Shown here piece by piece: positions 7,794 to 15,803 of a stretch of DNA of 51,057 bases. Both the position numbers and the translations under genes were made by a program. Source of the DNA: JBBDWK01 sp040902885 (GTDB taxonomy: Bacteria; Acidobacteriota; Terriglobia; Bryobacterales; Bryobacteraceae); NCBI GenBank assembly GCA_040902885.1, contig JBBDWK010000004.1, positions 1 through 51,057 of the forward strand, in the 5' to 3' direction. The notes under the pieces are model-generated. The model was not told where the DNA came from, made no database searches, and saw nothing but the letters and a program-made list of their open reading frames with translations. Position 1 is the first letter of the stretch. Every line of letters begins with the position of its first letter.

Positions 7794-9287
7794 GTGAGTA
7801 TGCGGCGGCTCTTTCCTTCGATCTCCGATCTTCTGATCCCGGTGTTTGTGATTCTGCTCTTTTCGGGCAGCGGAGGCTGGACGGCATTGCTGTCGGATGG
7901 CGACACCGGATGGCATATCCGGACCGGCGAACTGATTCTGGATACCGGAACCGTCCCGGCAGCCGACCCCTTTTCCTTCTCCAAGCCGAACGCGCCATGG
8001 TTCGCCTGGGAGTGGCTTTCCGAAGTTGTGTTTGCGCTTATACATCGCGCCGCGGGTCTCAAAGGCCTGGTGTTTCTATCCGGGACCGTGCTGTGCGCCG
8101 CGGCGGTCGTCTTGTTCCGGCACATCCTATGGCGCGGCGCTCCACTGCATGTGGCGTTCATTGTGACGCTGCTGGCGGTTGAAGCTTCCCGAATTCACTT
8201 CCTTGCCCGGCCGCATATCTTTACGATCCTGCTGGTCCCGATAGCGATGTGGTTGCTCGATCGCGACCGAGTCCAGCCGTCGCGCGCCGTCTGGCTGCTG
8301 GTTCCCCTCTCCGCCGTGTGGGCCAATCTCCACGGCGGCTTTCTGGTCCTTATCAGCGCGGTTTGCCTGTTCGCGGTGGGGGCCTGGCTGCGGCGGTCGG
8401 GAGCCTGGCGATACACGCTGCTCGCACTCGCCTGCTCGGCCGCCACCTTTGCCAATCCGTATGGCTATTGGCTTCACCTGCACATTGCCCAATACGTCCG
8501 CTCGGACTGGATTCTGCGGGCTGTGGCCGAATTTCAGTCGCCCGCCTTCCGGTCCGAGTCGATGTACAAGTTTGAGATTCTGCTCTTCGCCGGAATCTGT
8601 CTGGTTCCCGGCCTGCTGCGCCGCAAGGAGTTCGAGACCGCCTTTCTGCTCGTCTTCTGGGCGCACGAGGCCCTGCAATCGGCCCGGCATGTGCCGCTCT
8701 ATGCGATGATCTCCGCTCCTTCGATCGCGATCGCGCTGACCGGCGTCTGGAACCGATGGACGCACTTGAAGCCGGCTCAATCCATCCTGGGAACGGTTCG
8801 GGACATTATGAGCGAAGCGAGCGTTCATGCCGGAAAGACGACACCATGGACCGCCGCATTTCTTGTCTTACTCTATGTGGCTCCCTCCGGCGCGTGGCCC
8901 ACGGATTTTCCTTCGGCCCGGTTTCCGGTGCCGGTCGTATCCAGAAACGCGGAAAGACTGGTATCGCGGCGTATTCTGACATCCGATGAGTGGGGCGGTT
9001 ATTTGATCTATCGCCGGTATCCCGAACAAAAGGTATACATGGACGGCCGGAGCGACTTTTACGGCGAGGCGCTTGGACGAGAATATCTGTCGCTGATGCG
9101 GGCGCGAGGGGACTGGGCAAGCATTCTCGAACGCCGCGGGTTTCAGTTGGCCTTACTGCCCCGCTCCTGGCCATTGTCCGAAGTCTTAAAACGGGATTCC
9201 AACTGGCATGCTATTGACGAAGACCGGCATGCAATCCTCTTTGAACGCGTTGTAAACAGCTCATCACCCCGGGCAGCAAGCCTGTAA
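7794..9287 (+). CDS. GT-C-like multi-span membrane protein of the pilus regulon
   Basis: The 497-residue protein has about ten membrane spans. Its first extracytoplasmic loop, SDGDTGWHIRTGELIL, carries the acidic motif expected for a GT-C glycosyltransferase. A second conserved loop is FAWEWLSEVVFA. A soluble C-terminal tail (VYMDGRSDFYGEALGREY) ends the protein. Substrate is unknown. The gene lies immediately upstream of flp and has the same dyad pair and sigma-54-type promoter as flp and cpaB, so it is probably expressed with the Tad pilus. Glycosylation of pilin or another surface component is the natural guess. GTG 7794 and ATG 7800 are both possible starts. Confidence 0.75.
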   Translation: MSMRRLFPSISDLLIPVFVILLFSGSGGWTALLSDGDTGWHIRTGELILDTGTVPAADPFSFSKPNAPWFAWEWLSEVVFALIHRAAGLKGLVFLSGTVLCAAAVVLFRHILWRGAPLHVAFIVTLLAVEASRIHFLARPHIFTILLVPIAMWLLDRDRVQPSRAVWLLVPLSAVWANLHGGFLVLISAVCLFAVGAWLRRSGAWRYTLLALACSAATFANPYGYWLHLHIAQYVRSDWILRAVAEFQSPAFRSESMYKFEILLFAGICLVPGLLRRKEFETAFLLVFWAHEALQSARHVPLYAMISAPSIAIALTGVWNRWTHLKPAQSILGTVRDIMSEASVHAGKTTPWTAAFLVLLYVAPSGAWPTDFPSARFPVPVVSRNAERLVSRRILTSDEWGGYLIYRRYPEQKVYMDGRSDFYGEALGREYLSLMRARGDWASILERRGFQLALLPRSWPLSEVLKRDSNWHAIDEDRHAILFERVVNSSSPRAASL

Positions 9288-9300
9288 ACAGGAGTTGACA
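9251..9300 (+). promoter_or_regulatory. Tandem operator dyads upstream of flp
   Basis: The distal site (9251-9268) begins TGTAAAC inside the last codons of the preceding gene and has a weak right arm (CATCACC). The proximal site (9283-9300) is TGTAAAC AGGA GTTGACA. Their starts are 32 bp apart, close to three helical turns, so a protein could bind both on one face. The proximal site ends 54 bp before the sigma-54-type promoter, with its centre near -90 of the predicted transcript start, a normal place for an enhancer-binding protein site. Confidence 0.65.
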
Positions 9301-9354
9301 CTCCGGCTCGCGTTCGGATGTCACGAATGCCTGTTAGCCATCACTTACGCGCCC

Positions 9355-9369
9355 TGGGGTTCGAATTGC
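9355..9369 (+). promoter_or_regulatory. Sigma-54-type promoter of flp
   Basis: TGGGGTTCGAATTGC places GG at 9356-9357 and GC at 9368-9369 with 10 bases between, and is followed by AAAC, close to the RpoN consensus TGGCAC-N5-TTGCA/T. The predicted start near 9381 leaves a 5' leader of about 48 bases containing a strong ribosome site (AAGAGGAG, 9414-9421) ahead of the flp ATG. A sigma-54 promoter for a highly expressed pilin is plausible. Confidence 0.62.
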
Positions 9370-9428
9370 AAACAACAAGGCCGCCTACCCTCCATGGGGC
9401 GGGACAAACTGCAAGAGGAGATTAATTA

Positions 9429-9623
9429 ATGGGTAATCTACTGACCAAATTGTATGTGAAGCTTCAGATTCTGACAGCCGATCAGGGCCAGGACCTCATC
9501 GAGTACTCCTTGGTGGGTGCGCTGATCGCCTTCGGTGCGATCCTTGGCATGCAGAACGTGGCGGACAACATCGAAACGGCCTTCAACAGCATGGGAAGCA
9601 AACTGGTGAACTACACCAGCTAA
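9429..9623 (+). CDS. flp: Flp-type pilin precursor
   Basis: The 64-residue protein is a type IVb pilin. It has a short leader ending in Gly, then QDLIEYSLVGALIAFGAILG, giving the Flp signature with Glu at +5 and Tyr at +6 of the mature protein followed by a hydrophobic helix. Cleavage by the CpaA peptidase encoded just downstream would leave about 45 residues that assemble into the pilus. Length is typical. It is the first gene of the tad cluster, with its own promoter and a hairpin immediately after the stop that could raise its expression over the downstream genes. Confidence 0.93.
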   Translation: MGNLLTKLYVKLQILTADQGQDLIEYSLVGALIAFGAILGMQNVADNIETAFNSMGSKLVNYTS

Positions 9624-9643
9624 GGCAAAGGCCTTACAGAGGG

Positions 9644-9667
9644 GCCTGCGGTCTCTTCGCCGCAGGC
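9644..9667 (+). terminator. Hairpin between flp and cpaA (attenuator or mRNA end)
   Basis: A perfect 8-bp stem, GCCTGCGG (9644-9651) and CCGCAGGC (9660-9667), flanks an 8-base loop. It is followed by TTCC, not a clear T-run, so it is not a textbook intrinsic terminator. Its place between a major pilin gene and the assembly genes suggests partial termination or 3'-end protection, giving more flp message than the rest of the operon. Confidence 0.55.
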
Positions 9668-9681
9668 TTCCGCCGAACTTG

Positions 9682-10116
9682 ATGATGAACTCCATCGCCC
9701 TGTGGCCCACCGTCGTAGTCGTGGCTGTCGCCACGGCCACGGATATTCGCACCAGACGAATTCCCAACTGGCTCGTCGTTCCTTTTCTGGTTGCGGGTCT
9801 AGTAGTAAGCGCGGCCGTCGAGGGATGGCCTGGAGTGGGCCGCAGTTTGGCCGGCGTCGGCCTCGCGGCTGCTATCTTTGGAGCCTCCTGCTTTTTTGGC
9901 GCCATGGGAATGGGCGACCTTAAGCTCGGCGCGGCTGTCGGCGCATGGATCGGGCCGGACCAGCTCATGACCGCTCTGGTTATAACTGGAGCCGCCGGCG
10001 GAGTGATTGCTGTAGGATATGCGATTCGTTATGGGCTGAGGCATCCGGGGTCTATCACGATTCCTTATGCCCCGGCCATTGCGGTAGGAACTGTAGTTTC
10101 GTTTTTTGCGAGCTAA
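9682..10116 (+). CDS. cpaA: Tad prepilin peptidase CpaA/TadV
   Basis: The 144-residue membrane protein is an A24 aspartic prepilin peptidase of the short CpaA type, lacking the N-methylase domain. The two catalytic Asp are seen in ATATDIRTRRIPNW and in the GxGD motif GMGDLKLGAAVGAW. About five hydrophobic spans are present. It should cleave the leaders of Flp and the two TadE pseudopilins encoded here. TTG 9679 precedes two consecutive ATGs at 9682 and 9685. I choose the first ATG; no strong ribosome site helps decide. tadZ begins 3 bp after the stop. Confidence 0.9.
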   Translation: MMNSIALWPTVVVVAVATATDIRTRRIPNWLVVPFLVAGLVVSAAVEGWPGVGRSLAGVGLAAAIFGASCFFGAMGMGDLKLGAAVGAWIGPDQLMTALVITGAAGGVIAVGYAIRYGLRHPGSITIPYAPAIAVGTVVSFFAS

Positions 10117-10119
10117 GCA

Positions 10120-11307
10120 GTGACACTGACTCATCCATCGCCGCTGGAGTTACCGAGGCACACGCTTTCAGCCGTGCTGATCGGTCCGGACCAGGCGCGC
10201 CGGCGAACCATGGCGCACAATCTGGAACAACACCAGGCGGCGATCGTTGAGGAGTTCGGGACTTATCCCAGCCTCGGCAGTCTCGCCAGCCTGGATTGCG
10301 ACATTGTTCTCATCGACCTGGATTCCAATCGGGAGGCCGCTCTCGACCTGGTGGAGGGCATCAACGCCCAGAACGGCTTTGTCACGGTCATGGTCTACTC
10401 GCGCAGCAATGATGCCGACCTTCTCGCGCGTTGCATGCGCGCCGGCGCGCGGGAGTTTCTCGCCGAGCCCGTTTTGTCCACATCGCTTGCGGAGGCCTTG
10501 CGGGCATCCGCGCGGCGCATGGACAAAAGTCTCGCCAGGAAGACCGGTGGCAGGATCCTGGTCTTCTGGGGGGCCAAGGGCGGCGTGGGCGTCACCACGC
10601 TGGCCACCAATTTCGCGATTGCGCTGAAGAAGGAAGCCAACCGGAAAGTGGCGCTGGCCGATCTGAACCTCCGGCTCGGCGACGCCGCGATGCTGCTCGC
10701 CATGCAGAACCAGTTCACGATCCTGGACGCGCTGCAGAACTCCGAGCGCCTGGATCGCGAGTTCGTCTCCACGCTCCTGGTGGAGCATCAATCCGGCGTT
10801 GCGCTGCTCGCCGCCTCGGACCAGTACGTGTCCCCGGGTTCCGCCGAGTCGGCGAATATCGGCAGGCTGCTCTCCATTCTTCGGGAACAGTTTCCTTTCG
10901 TCGTCGTGGACGGCGGTCCCAGCCTGGGCGAGGGTGTGGAAACCCTGTTCGACCTCGCCGACTGCGTCTACCTGGTGGCCCAGGTGGACGTCCCGGCGCT
11001 CCGGAACGCGCAGCGGATCGTGGCGCACTTACAGCGTTCCGGCGAGGACCGGGTGCAGGTCATCCTCAACCGGTATGAGCCTCGCAAGGTCGAAGTGGAC
11101 GAGGAACGAATTGCCAAGGCGCTGGGGCTGGAGCCGCGATGGAAGGTTCCGGACGACAGGTCGTCCGTCGAGCGCTGCCGGAACTCCGGCCAGCCTTTGA
11201 TCTTCGAAAACTCGCCGGTTTCTCGCGTTCTGGAGCAGATGGCTCGCGTGATCTGCGGCAAGTCCGCGCAGGCGGAGAAGAAGAAGCGTTTTGGGATTTT
11301 CGGGTAA
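10120..11307 (+). CDS. tadZ: Pilus assembly ATPase-like protein TadZ/CpaE
   Basis: The 395-residue protein has an N-terminal response-regulator-like domain (about 15-130), then a ParA/MinD-type ATPase domain. The deviant Walker A GAKGGVGVTTLATN lies near residue 150, followed by VVVDGGPSLGEG as switch/Walker B region. In the receiver-like part, the strand IVLIDLDSN has Asp residues but the domain looks atypical, as is usual in TadZ. TadZ localises the Tad machine at the pole or assembly site. Start is GTG 10120, 3 bp after cpaA. The basic tail KKKRFGIFG is common in the family. cpaF follows after 6 bp. Confidence 0.9.
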   Translation: MTLTHPSPLELPRHTLSAVLIGPDQARRRTMAHNLEQHQAAIVEEFGTYPSLGSLASLDCDIVLIDLDSNREAALDLVEGINAQNGFVTVMVYSRSNDADLLARCMRAGAREFLAEPVLSTSLAEALRASARRMDKSLARKTGGRILVFWGAKGGVGVTTLATNFAIALKKEANRKVALADLNLRLGDAAMLLAMQNQFTILDALQNSERLDREFVSTLLVEHQSGVALLAASDQYVSPGSAESANIGRLLSILREQFPFVVVDGGPSLGEGVETLFDLADCVYLVAQVDVPALRNAQRIVAHLQRSGEDRVQVILNRYEPRKVEVDEERIAKALGLEPRWKVPDDRSSVERCRNSGQPLIFENSPVSRVLEQMARVICGKSAQAEKKKRFGIFG

Positions 11308-11313
11308 ACGGCA

Positions 11314-12594
11314 ATGGAGAAGCTGAGTTTCGAACACGTAAAGGCCGAGATTCATCGGATGTTGCTCTCGCAGCTCGACGTGGAAAAACTTTCGGCCGCC
11401 AAAAACGGAATGGCCAGACAGGCCGTGACCGCTCTCGTCCAGGAGATCGTGGCCAAGGAGAGATTTCTTCTCAACACGGCCGAGAGGGAGAGAGTGCAGT
11501 CGGATCTGCTGGATGAGATCTTCGGACTTGGCCCGCTGGAAACCCTTCTCAAGGACCCTACCGTTTCCGACATTCTGGTGAACCACAAGGACCTGGTCTA
11601 TGTGGAGCGCCGCGGCAAGTTGCAGAAGTCCGACATCCGGTTTCGCGACGACCGGCATCTGCTGCAGATCATCGACCGCATTGTGGCGCGGGTGGGACGG
11701 CGCATCGACGAGTCCTCTCCCATGGTTGATGCGAGGCTGCCGGACGGATCGCGTGTGAACGCCATCATTCCTCCGCTGGCGCTCGACGGTCCAGCGCTCT
11801 CCATCCGCCGGTTCGGCAGCTCTCCTCTAACCGCGGAGCAGCTGCTGGCATACAAGAGCATATCGCCCGAGATGCTGGAGCTGCTGACCGCCGCAGTTCG
11901 CGCGCGCCTCAACATCCTGATCTCGGGAGGAACCGGCGCGGGCAAGACCACCTTCCTGAATATGCTCTCGAAGTACATTCCGGAGACCGAGCGGGTGGTC
12001 ACCATAGAGGACGCCGCCGAGCTGCAGTTGCAGCAGGAAAACGTGGTGCGCCTGGAGACCCGGCCGCCCAATGTGGAGGGCGCGGGAGCCGTGCGCCAGC
12101 GGCAGTTGCTGATCAACAGCCTGCGTATGCGGCCGGACCGCATCGTAATCGGCGAGGTGCGCGGGGAAGAGGCGTTCGACATGCTTCAGGCCATGAATAC
12201 CGGGCATGAAGGGTCCATGACCACCATACACGCCAACACCTGCCGGGACGCGCTGGCGCGGCTGGATTCCATGGTCGCCATGGCCAACCTGAGCCTGCCG
12301 GAACGGGCCGTCCGCCAGCAGATCGTTTCGGCGATTTCCATCGTCGTGCAGATCTCGCGCCAGAGCGACGGCAAGCGCAGAGTGATGAACATCGCCGAAA
12401 TCACCGGCATGGACGAGGGCGTGATCGGCATGCAGGACATCTTCACATTCGTCCGGAAAGGCATCGGGCCGGATGGGAACGTCGTCGGCGCTTTCCAGCC
12501 ATCGGGCATTCGCCCCAAGTTTCTCGAGCGGCTGCGCGTCTCCGGTGTGGTGCTGCCGCAGGATCTTTTCGAAAGATCGACGGAGGTCAACTAG
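11314..12594 (+). CDS. cpaF: Tad secretion ATPase CpaF/TadA
   Basis: The 426-residue protein is the type II/IV secretion ATPase that powers Flp pilus assembly. The N-terminal helical domain leads to GPLETLLKDPTVSDILVN. The Walker A is ISGGTGAGKTTFLNML, the Asp box is RVVTIEDAAELQL, and the Walker B/His region reads RPDRIVIGEVRGEEAFDML followed by NTGHEGSMTTIHAN. All catalytic elements are intact and length is normal. It works with TadB and TadC, encoded directly downstream with an 8-bp gap. Confidence 0.95.
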   Translation: MEKLSFEHVKAEIHRMLLSQLDVEKLSAAKNGMARQAVTALVQEIVAKERFLLNTAERERVQSDLLDEIFGLGPLETLLKDPTVSDILVNHKDLVYVERRGKLQKSDIRFRDDRHLLQIIDRIVARVGRRIDESSPMVDARLPDGSRVNAIIPPLALDGPALSIRRFGSSPLTAEQLLAYKSISPEMLELLTAAVRARLNILISGGTGAGKTTFLNMLSKYIPETERVVTIEDAAELQLQQENVVRLETRPPNVEGAGAVRQRQLLINSLRMRPDRIVIGEVRGEEAFDMLQAMNTGHEGSMTTIHANTCRDALARLDSMVAMANLSLPERAVRQQIVSAISIVVQISRQSDGKRRVMNIAEITGMDEGVIGMQDIFTFVRKGIGPDGNVVGAFQPSGIRPKFLERLRVSGVVLPQDLFERSTEVN

Positions 12595-12602
12595 CGCCGA
12601 CC

Positions 12603-13574
12603 ATGTTGCTGATACCCATCGTCGTGTTCGTGGCCGTCTTCGCAACCATCGCGCTGGTGTTCGTGGCCTTGACGTCACGGCGCGCGCAGATTGCGAAGCA
12701 GACGCTGGCGCGGGTGGACTCCATCGCGGCGGCCGGGCCGCGGAACGTCCCGGACGATGTGCTCGATGTCAGGCGGAAAGAACTCTTCAGCAACGTAACG
12801 TGGATCAACGAGTTCCTAAACAGGATCGAAGTCGCGCCCAAATTGCGGCTATTGCTGCATCAGGCGAACATGAACTGGACAGTCAGCCGCCTCATGCTGC
12901 TGCAAGTGAATGCGGCGGCGGTGACCGGATACGCCGTCTATCTGCGCACCGCCGCGCTGCCTCTGGCTGTGGCCGTGGGCGCGGCGGCGGGCGCGGCGCC
13001 TTTTGTGTTCGTTCTCTCGAAGCGCCAGCGGCGTTTCACTCAATTTGAGCGGGATCTGCCCCAAGCCCTCGATCTTATGGTGAGCGCGATGCGCGCCGGG
13101 CATAGCCTTACAGCCGCCATCGGAATGGTGGCCAGGGAGATTGCCGATCCGATCGGAAAGGAGTTCCGCCAGTGCTTCGACGAGCAGAACTTCGGGCTGG
13201 AGCTGAGAGCCGCGATGCTGAATCTGAGCATGAGAGTGCCCGTGGGCGATGTCCGCATCCTGGTTACCGCTGTGCTCGTTCAAAAGGAAACCGGCGGTAA
13301 TCTGGCCGAGATTCTGGAAAGAGTCGCTCACGTGATGCGGGACCGTTTCCGTTTGAGAAAGCAGATTCAAGTCCACACCGCGCAGGGGCGGCTTACCGGC
13401 GCGATTCTGACTTTGCTGCCGGCGATCCTCGGAGTGGGCCTGTACATTGTGAATCCCGAGCATATGAGCCTTTTGTGGAAGAGGCCGCTTGGGGTGAAGC
13501 TGCTTTACGGCGCGGCGCTGGGCATTTCGCTGGGCGCCTTGACGATACGAAAGATCATAAGGGTTCGGATATAG
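12603..13574 (+). CDS. tadB: Tad inner-membrane platform protein TadB
   Basis: The 323-residue protein has an N-terminal span (LIPIVVFVAVFATIALVFVA), a central hydrophobic pair and a type II secretion F-domain. The F-domain region contains RDLPQALDLMVSAMRAGHSL and LVQKETGGNLAEIL, with two C-terminal spans (ILTLLPAILGVGLYIV). This is the usual TadB layout. It forms the inner membrane platform with TadC. ATG 12603 follows the cpaF stop by 8 bp. Confidence 0.92.
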   Translation: MLLIPIVVFVAVFATIALVFVALTSRRAQIAKQTLARVDSIAAAGPRNVPDDVLDVRRKELFSNVTWINEFLNRIEVAPKLRLLLHQANMNWTVSRLMLLQVNAAAVTGYAVYLRTAALPLAVAVGAAAGAAPFVFVLSKRQRRFTQFERDLPQALDLMVSAMRAGHSLTAAIGMVAREIADPIGKEFRQCFDEQNFGLELRAAMLNLSMRVPVGDVRILVTAVLVQKETGGNLAEILERVAHVMRDRFRLRKQIQVHTAQGRLTGAILTLLPAILGVGLYIVNPEHMSLLWKRPLGVKLLYGAALGISLGALTIRKIIRVRI

Positions 13575-13591
13575 ATGACGGTTATCGACTC

Positions 13592-14509
13592 ATGGATATC
13601 GTCTTAGTTGCGTTCTTCGCGATGTTCGTGCTGATCTCCAGCGCGGGCCTTCTGGTATTTCATCGGAAAGCCATGCTGGACCGCTTGAGCGCCGCAGTTG
13701 CGGCTAAGTCGCCGACGAAGGATTCCGTGCGCCGGTTTCTGGAATTCCGGTCGAAGACGTCGGTCGAGAAGATTGTCGGTCCGTTCGAGAGAGTGCTTCC
13801 GAAGAGTCCGGAGGAAGTCTCGGTCATTCAGAAGCGTCTGCTGCGCGCCGGATACCGCCGCCGGTCCGACCTGAATATCTTTTACGGCTCCAAGGTGCTG
13901 ACGCCGCTGGTTCTGATCGTCCTGGCGACGGTCACCGGCGCGTATCATTACGGGCCGCTGTTTGTGTACGGGATTGCGGGCGGCCTGGGTTTCCTGCTGC
14001 CCGATTTCTGGCTGGGCAAGCTGATCGCGGCCCGGCAGCTCAACATCCGGCTGGGACTGCCGGAAGCGCTGGATCTCTTCGTGGTCTGCGTGGAGGCGGG
14101 CCTTGGAGTGGACCAGGCCATGCTTCGCGTCGCCGACGAATTGCGGCTGAGCCAACCGGCCATCAGCCGGGAGTTCCGGATGGTGAATCTGGAACAGAGG
14201 GCCGGGCGGCCGCGGGCCGAGGCGTGGAAGAATCTGGCGGAGCGCACCGGCGTGGACTCGGTACGGGCGCTGGTGAATGCCGTGAATCAGGCCGACAGTT
14301 TCGGAACGAGCGTAAGCAAGATTCTTCGTGTGTACTCGGATACCCTGCGCATGCAGCGCCGGCAGCAGGCGGAGGAGGAAGCCGCGAAGACCACGGTCAA
14401 GCTCGTATTCCCCCTGGTGCTCTTCATCTTTCCGGCTTTGTTCGTGGTGGTGCTCGGTCCTTCCGCAATCGTCATGATGGAGGCTTTTGAAAAGCATTTG
14501 TCGAACTAG
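13592..14509 (+). CDS. tadC: Tad inner-membrane platform protein TadC
   Basis: The 305-residue protein has an N-terminal span, a central pair of spans, a GspF-like domain (LPEALDLFVVCVEAGLGVDQ, NQADSFGTSVSKILRVY) and C-terminal spans ending LFIFPALFVVVLGPSAI. Its partner TadB ends 17 bp upstream. The frame is open back to 13475 inside tadB, but ATG 13592 (MDIVLVAFFAMF) begins directly with the membrane segment and is the sensible start. Together TadB and TadC form the platform on which CpaF acts. Confidence 0.92.
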   Translation: MDIVLVAFFAMFVLISSAGLLVFHRKAMLDRLSAAVAAKSPTKDSVRRFLEFRSKTSVEKIVGPFERVLPKSPEEVSVIQKRLLRAGYRRRSDLNIFYGSKVLTPLVLIVLATVTGAYHYGPLFVYGIAGGLGFLLPDFWLGKLIAARQLNIRLGLPEALDLFVVCVEAGLGVDQAMLRVADELRLSQPAISREFRMVNLEQRAGRPRAEAWKNLAERTGVDSVRALVNAVNQADSFGTSVSKILRVYSDTLRMQRRQQAEEEAAKTTVKLVFPLVLFIFPALFVVVLGPSAIVMMEAFEKHLSN

Positions 14510-14528
14510 TCTTGAAAGGAGAAAAAAG

Positions 14529-14624
14529 ATGGACAACGTTTCTTTAATCCGGATCTTCGCGGGCGTATGTTTCCTGATCGTACTGTTCGTCCTGATCCAG
14601 CGGCGCCGCAAGCGTATCAACTAA
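14529..14624 (+). CDS. 31-residue single-span membrane peptide in the tad operon
   Basis: A 31-codon gene starts at ATG 14529, seven bases after the strong ribosome site AAAGGAG (14515-14521), and ends in TAA at 14622-14624. The product has a short polar N-terminus, one hydrophobic helix (IRIFAGVCFLIVLFVLI) and a basic tail QRRRKRIN that predicts an N-out, C-in topology. It fills the 138-bp gap between tadC and the PilZ gene. No family is recognised. Its excellent ribosome site and place in the operon argue that it is real. A role in stabilising or tuning the TadB/TadC platform is speculation. Confidence 0.65.
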   Translation: MDNVSLIRIFAGVCFLIVLFVLIQRRRKRIN

Positions 14625-14647
14625 CAGCGGCCCCTCGGAGGCGGATT

Positions 14648-15316
14648 ATGGTGCGAGCGAAGGAGCAGTACTGCGTCTTCAATGTCACTCGTCAATCGTT
14701 TTTGAGTTTGGGGGTGAGTCCGGCCGAGGCTCGTCCTGGCCGTCTGCGGCTTCGCAGCGACGAGGGCATGACGGCGTTTCCGATCGACGAGGTTTACCTC
14801 GACTCCGGCGACACAGTGATTCACGTCGTGGAGCGCCTGGGCCCGCTGCCCGGCGCGCCTCCTCGCATCAGGTGCAGCAGAATGCTGGAATTGCCGGCCA
14901 AAACTGCCGTTTCGTCCAATACCCAGGCGGGCGATCAATTGTTGATCTCCACACCCGAGAGAATGCGGGATTACTGGGATTTGGAAAGCAGGGAAAGGAG
15001 GAGAATGGCCCGGTCCGAGCTTCCGCTGTTTGCGTGCTACCGGACCGGGCCAACTTCCGCAGCGCATAGAGTTCGCGACATCAGCCTGTCCGGGGCGTAT
15101 ATCCTGACGCAGGACCGCCGGTCGTTTGGAACGGTCATGGACGTGACCCTGCACTATCGCGGAACCGGCAAGGATCCGGCATACATCTGCGCCGTGCGAT
15201 CCGTGGTGGTGAGATACGGCCCGGATGGCATGGGAATCCATTTTCTGCATCGCAGGGGTTACCCGGATCGAGAGAACCTGGCAACTTTTCTGGCAAGCAG
15301 CCATGCGACCGCATGA
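14648..15316 (+). CDS. DUF192-PilZ two-domain protein
   Basis: The 222-residue protein joins two domains. Residues about 1-115 look like DUF192: RLRLRSDEGMTAFPIDEVYL, VIHVVERLGPLPG, MLELPAKTAV and GDQLLI match that fold's order. Residues about 125-215 form a PilZ domain: RRMARSELPLFACYR supplies the arginine motif, DISLSGAYILT is the (D/N)xSxxG motif, and YGPDGMGIHFLH closes it. PilZ domains usually bind cyclic di-GMP, so the protein may couple that signal to pilus assembly. The frame extends back to 14567, but ATG 14648 begins the DUF192 strand and has GGAGGCGG upstream. Its end overlaps tadE by 14 bp. Confidence 0.78.
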   Translation: MVRAKEQYCVFNVTRQSFLSLGVSPAEARPGRLRLRSDEGMTAFPIDEVYLDSGDTVIHVVERLGPLPGAPPRIRCSRMLELPAKTAVSSNTQAGDQLLISTPERMRDYWDLESRERRRMARSELPLFACYRTGPTSAAHRVRDISLSGAYILTQDRRSFGTVMDVTLHYRGTGKDPAYICAVRSVVVRYGPDGMGIHFLHRRGYPDRENLATFLASSHATA

Positions 15317-15803
15317 TGGGGCGCGCGCGGAAGACGGGCAATCGCTAATCGAGTTTGCGCTCGTATTCCCGCTTCTGTTTGTGCTGATCGTGAACGTCGT
15401 GAACTTTGGCGCGTTTTTCTTCGCGTGGATCACGGTGACGCATGCGGCTCGAAGCGGCGCGCAGTATATGGTGATGGGAGGGGCGACGGTCAACAGCCCG
15501 TCGCCGCCGAGCGCGAATCAAATTGCGGCATTGATCGCCAGCGACGCAGCTTCGCTGCCGAATCAGGCCAGTCTGCAAGTGCGCGTCTGCACCCGCAACA
15601 ACGGCGTTGTTTCGTGCGTGGGGCCGGGCAGCGGCACGCCGCCGGCCGATCCCGAGCCGGTTTTCTACGTACTGGCGACCGTGGATGTCACCTATACCTA
15701 TCAGCCCATAATCCCCCTATGGGAGTTTCCGAATCTGAACGTACATGCGACGCTGCCGCCCACGACGATTCACAAACGAACGGTTATGAGGATGCTCCAA
15801 TGA
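15303..15803 (+). CDS. tadE: TadE-like pseudopilin 1
   Basis: The 166-residue protein has a prepilin-type site in EDGQSLIEFALVFPLLFVLI: Gly, then Glu at +5 and Phe at +6, followed by a hydrophobic helix. The mature part has two cysteines (VRVCTRNNGVVSCVGPG) that could form a disulphide in the periplasm. It should be processed by CpaA and act as a minor pilin in Tad assembly. ATG 15303 overlaps the end of the PilZ gene by 14 bp, and the stop overlaps the next start in ATGA, showing translational coupling. Confidence 0.87.
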   Translation: MRPHDGARAEDGQSLIEFALVFPLLFVLIVNVVNFGAFFFAWITVTHAARSGAQYMVMGGATVNSPSPPSANQIAALIASDAASLPNQASLQVRVCTRNNGVVSCVGPGSGTPPADPEPVFYVLATVDVTYTYQPIIPLWEFPNLNVHATLPPTTIHKRTVMRMLQ

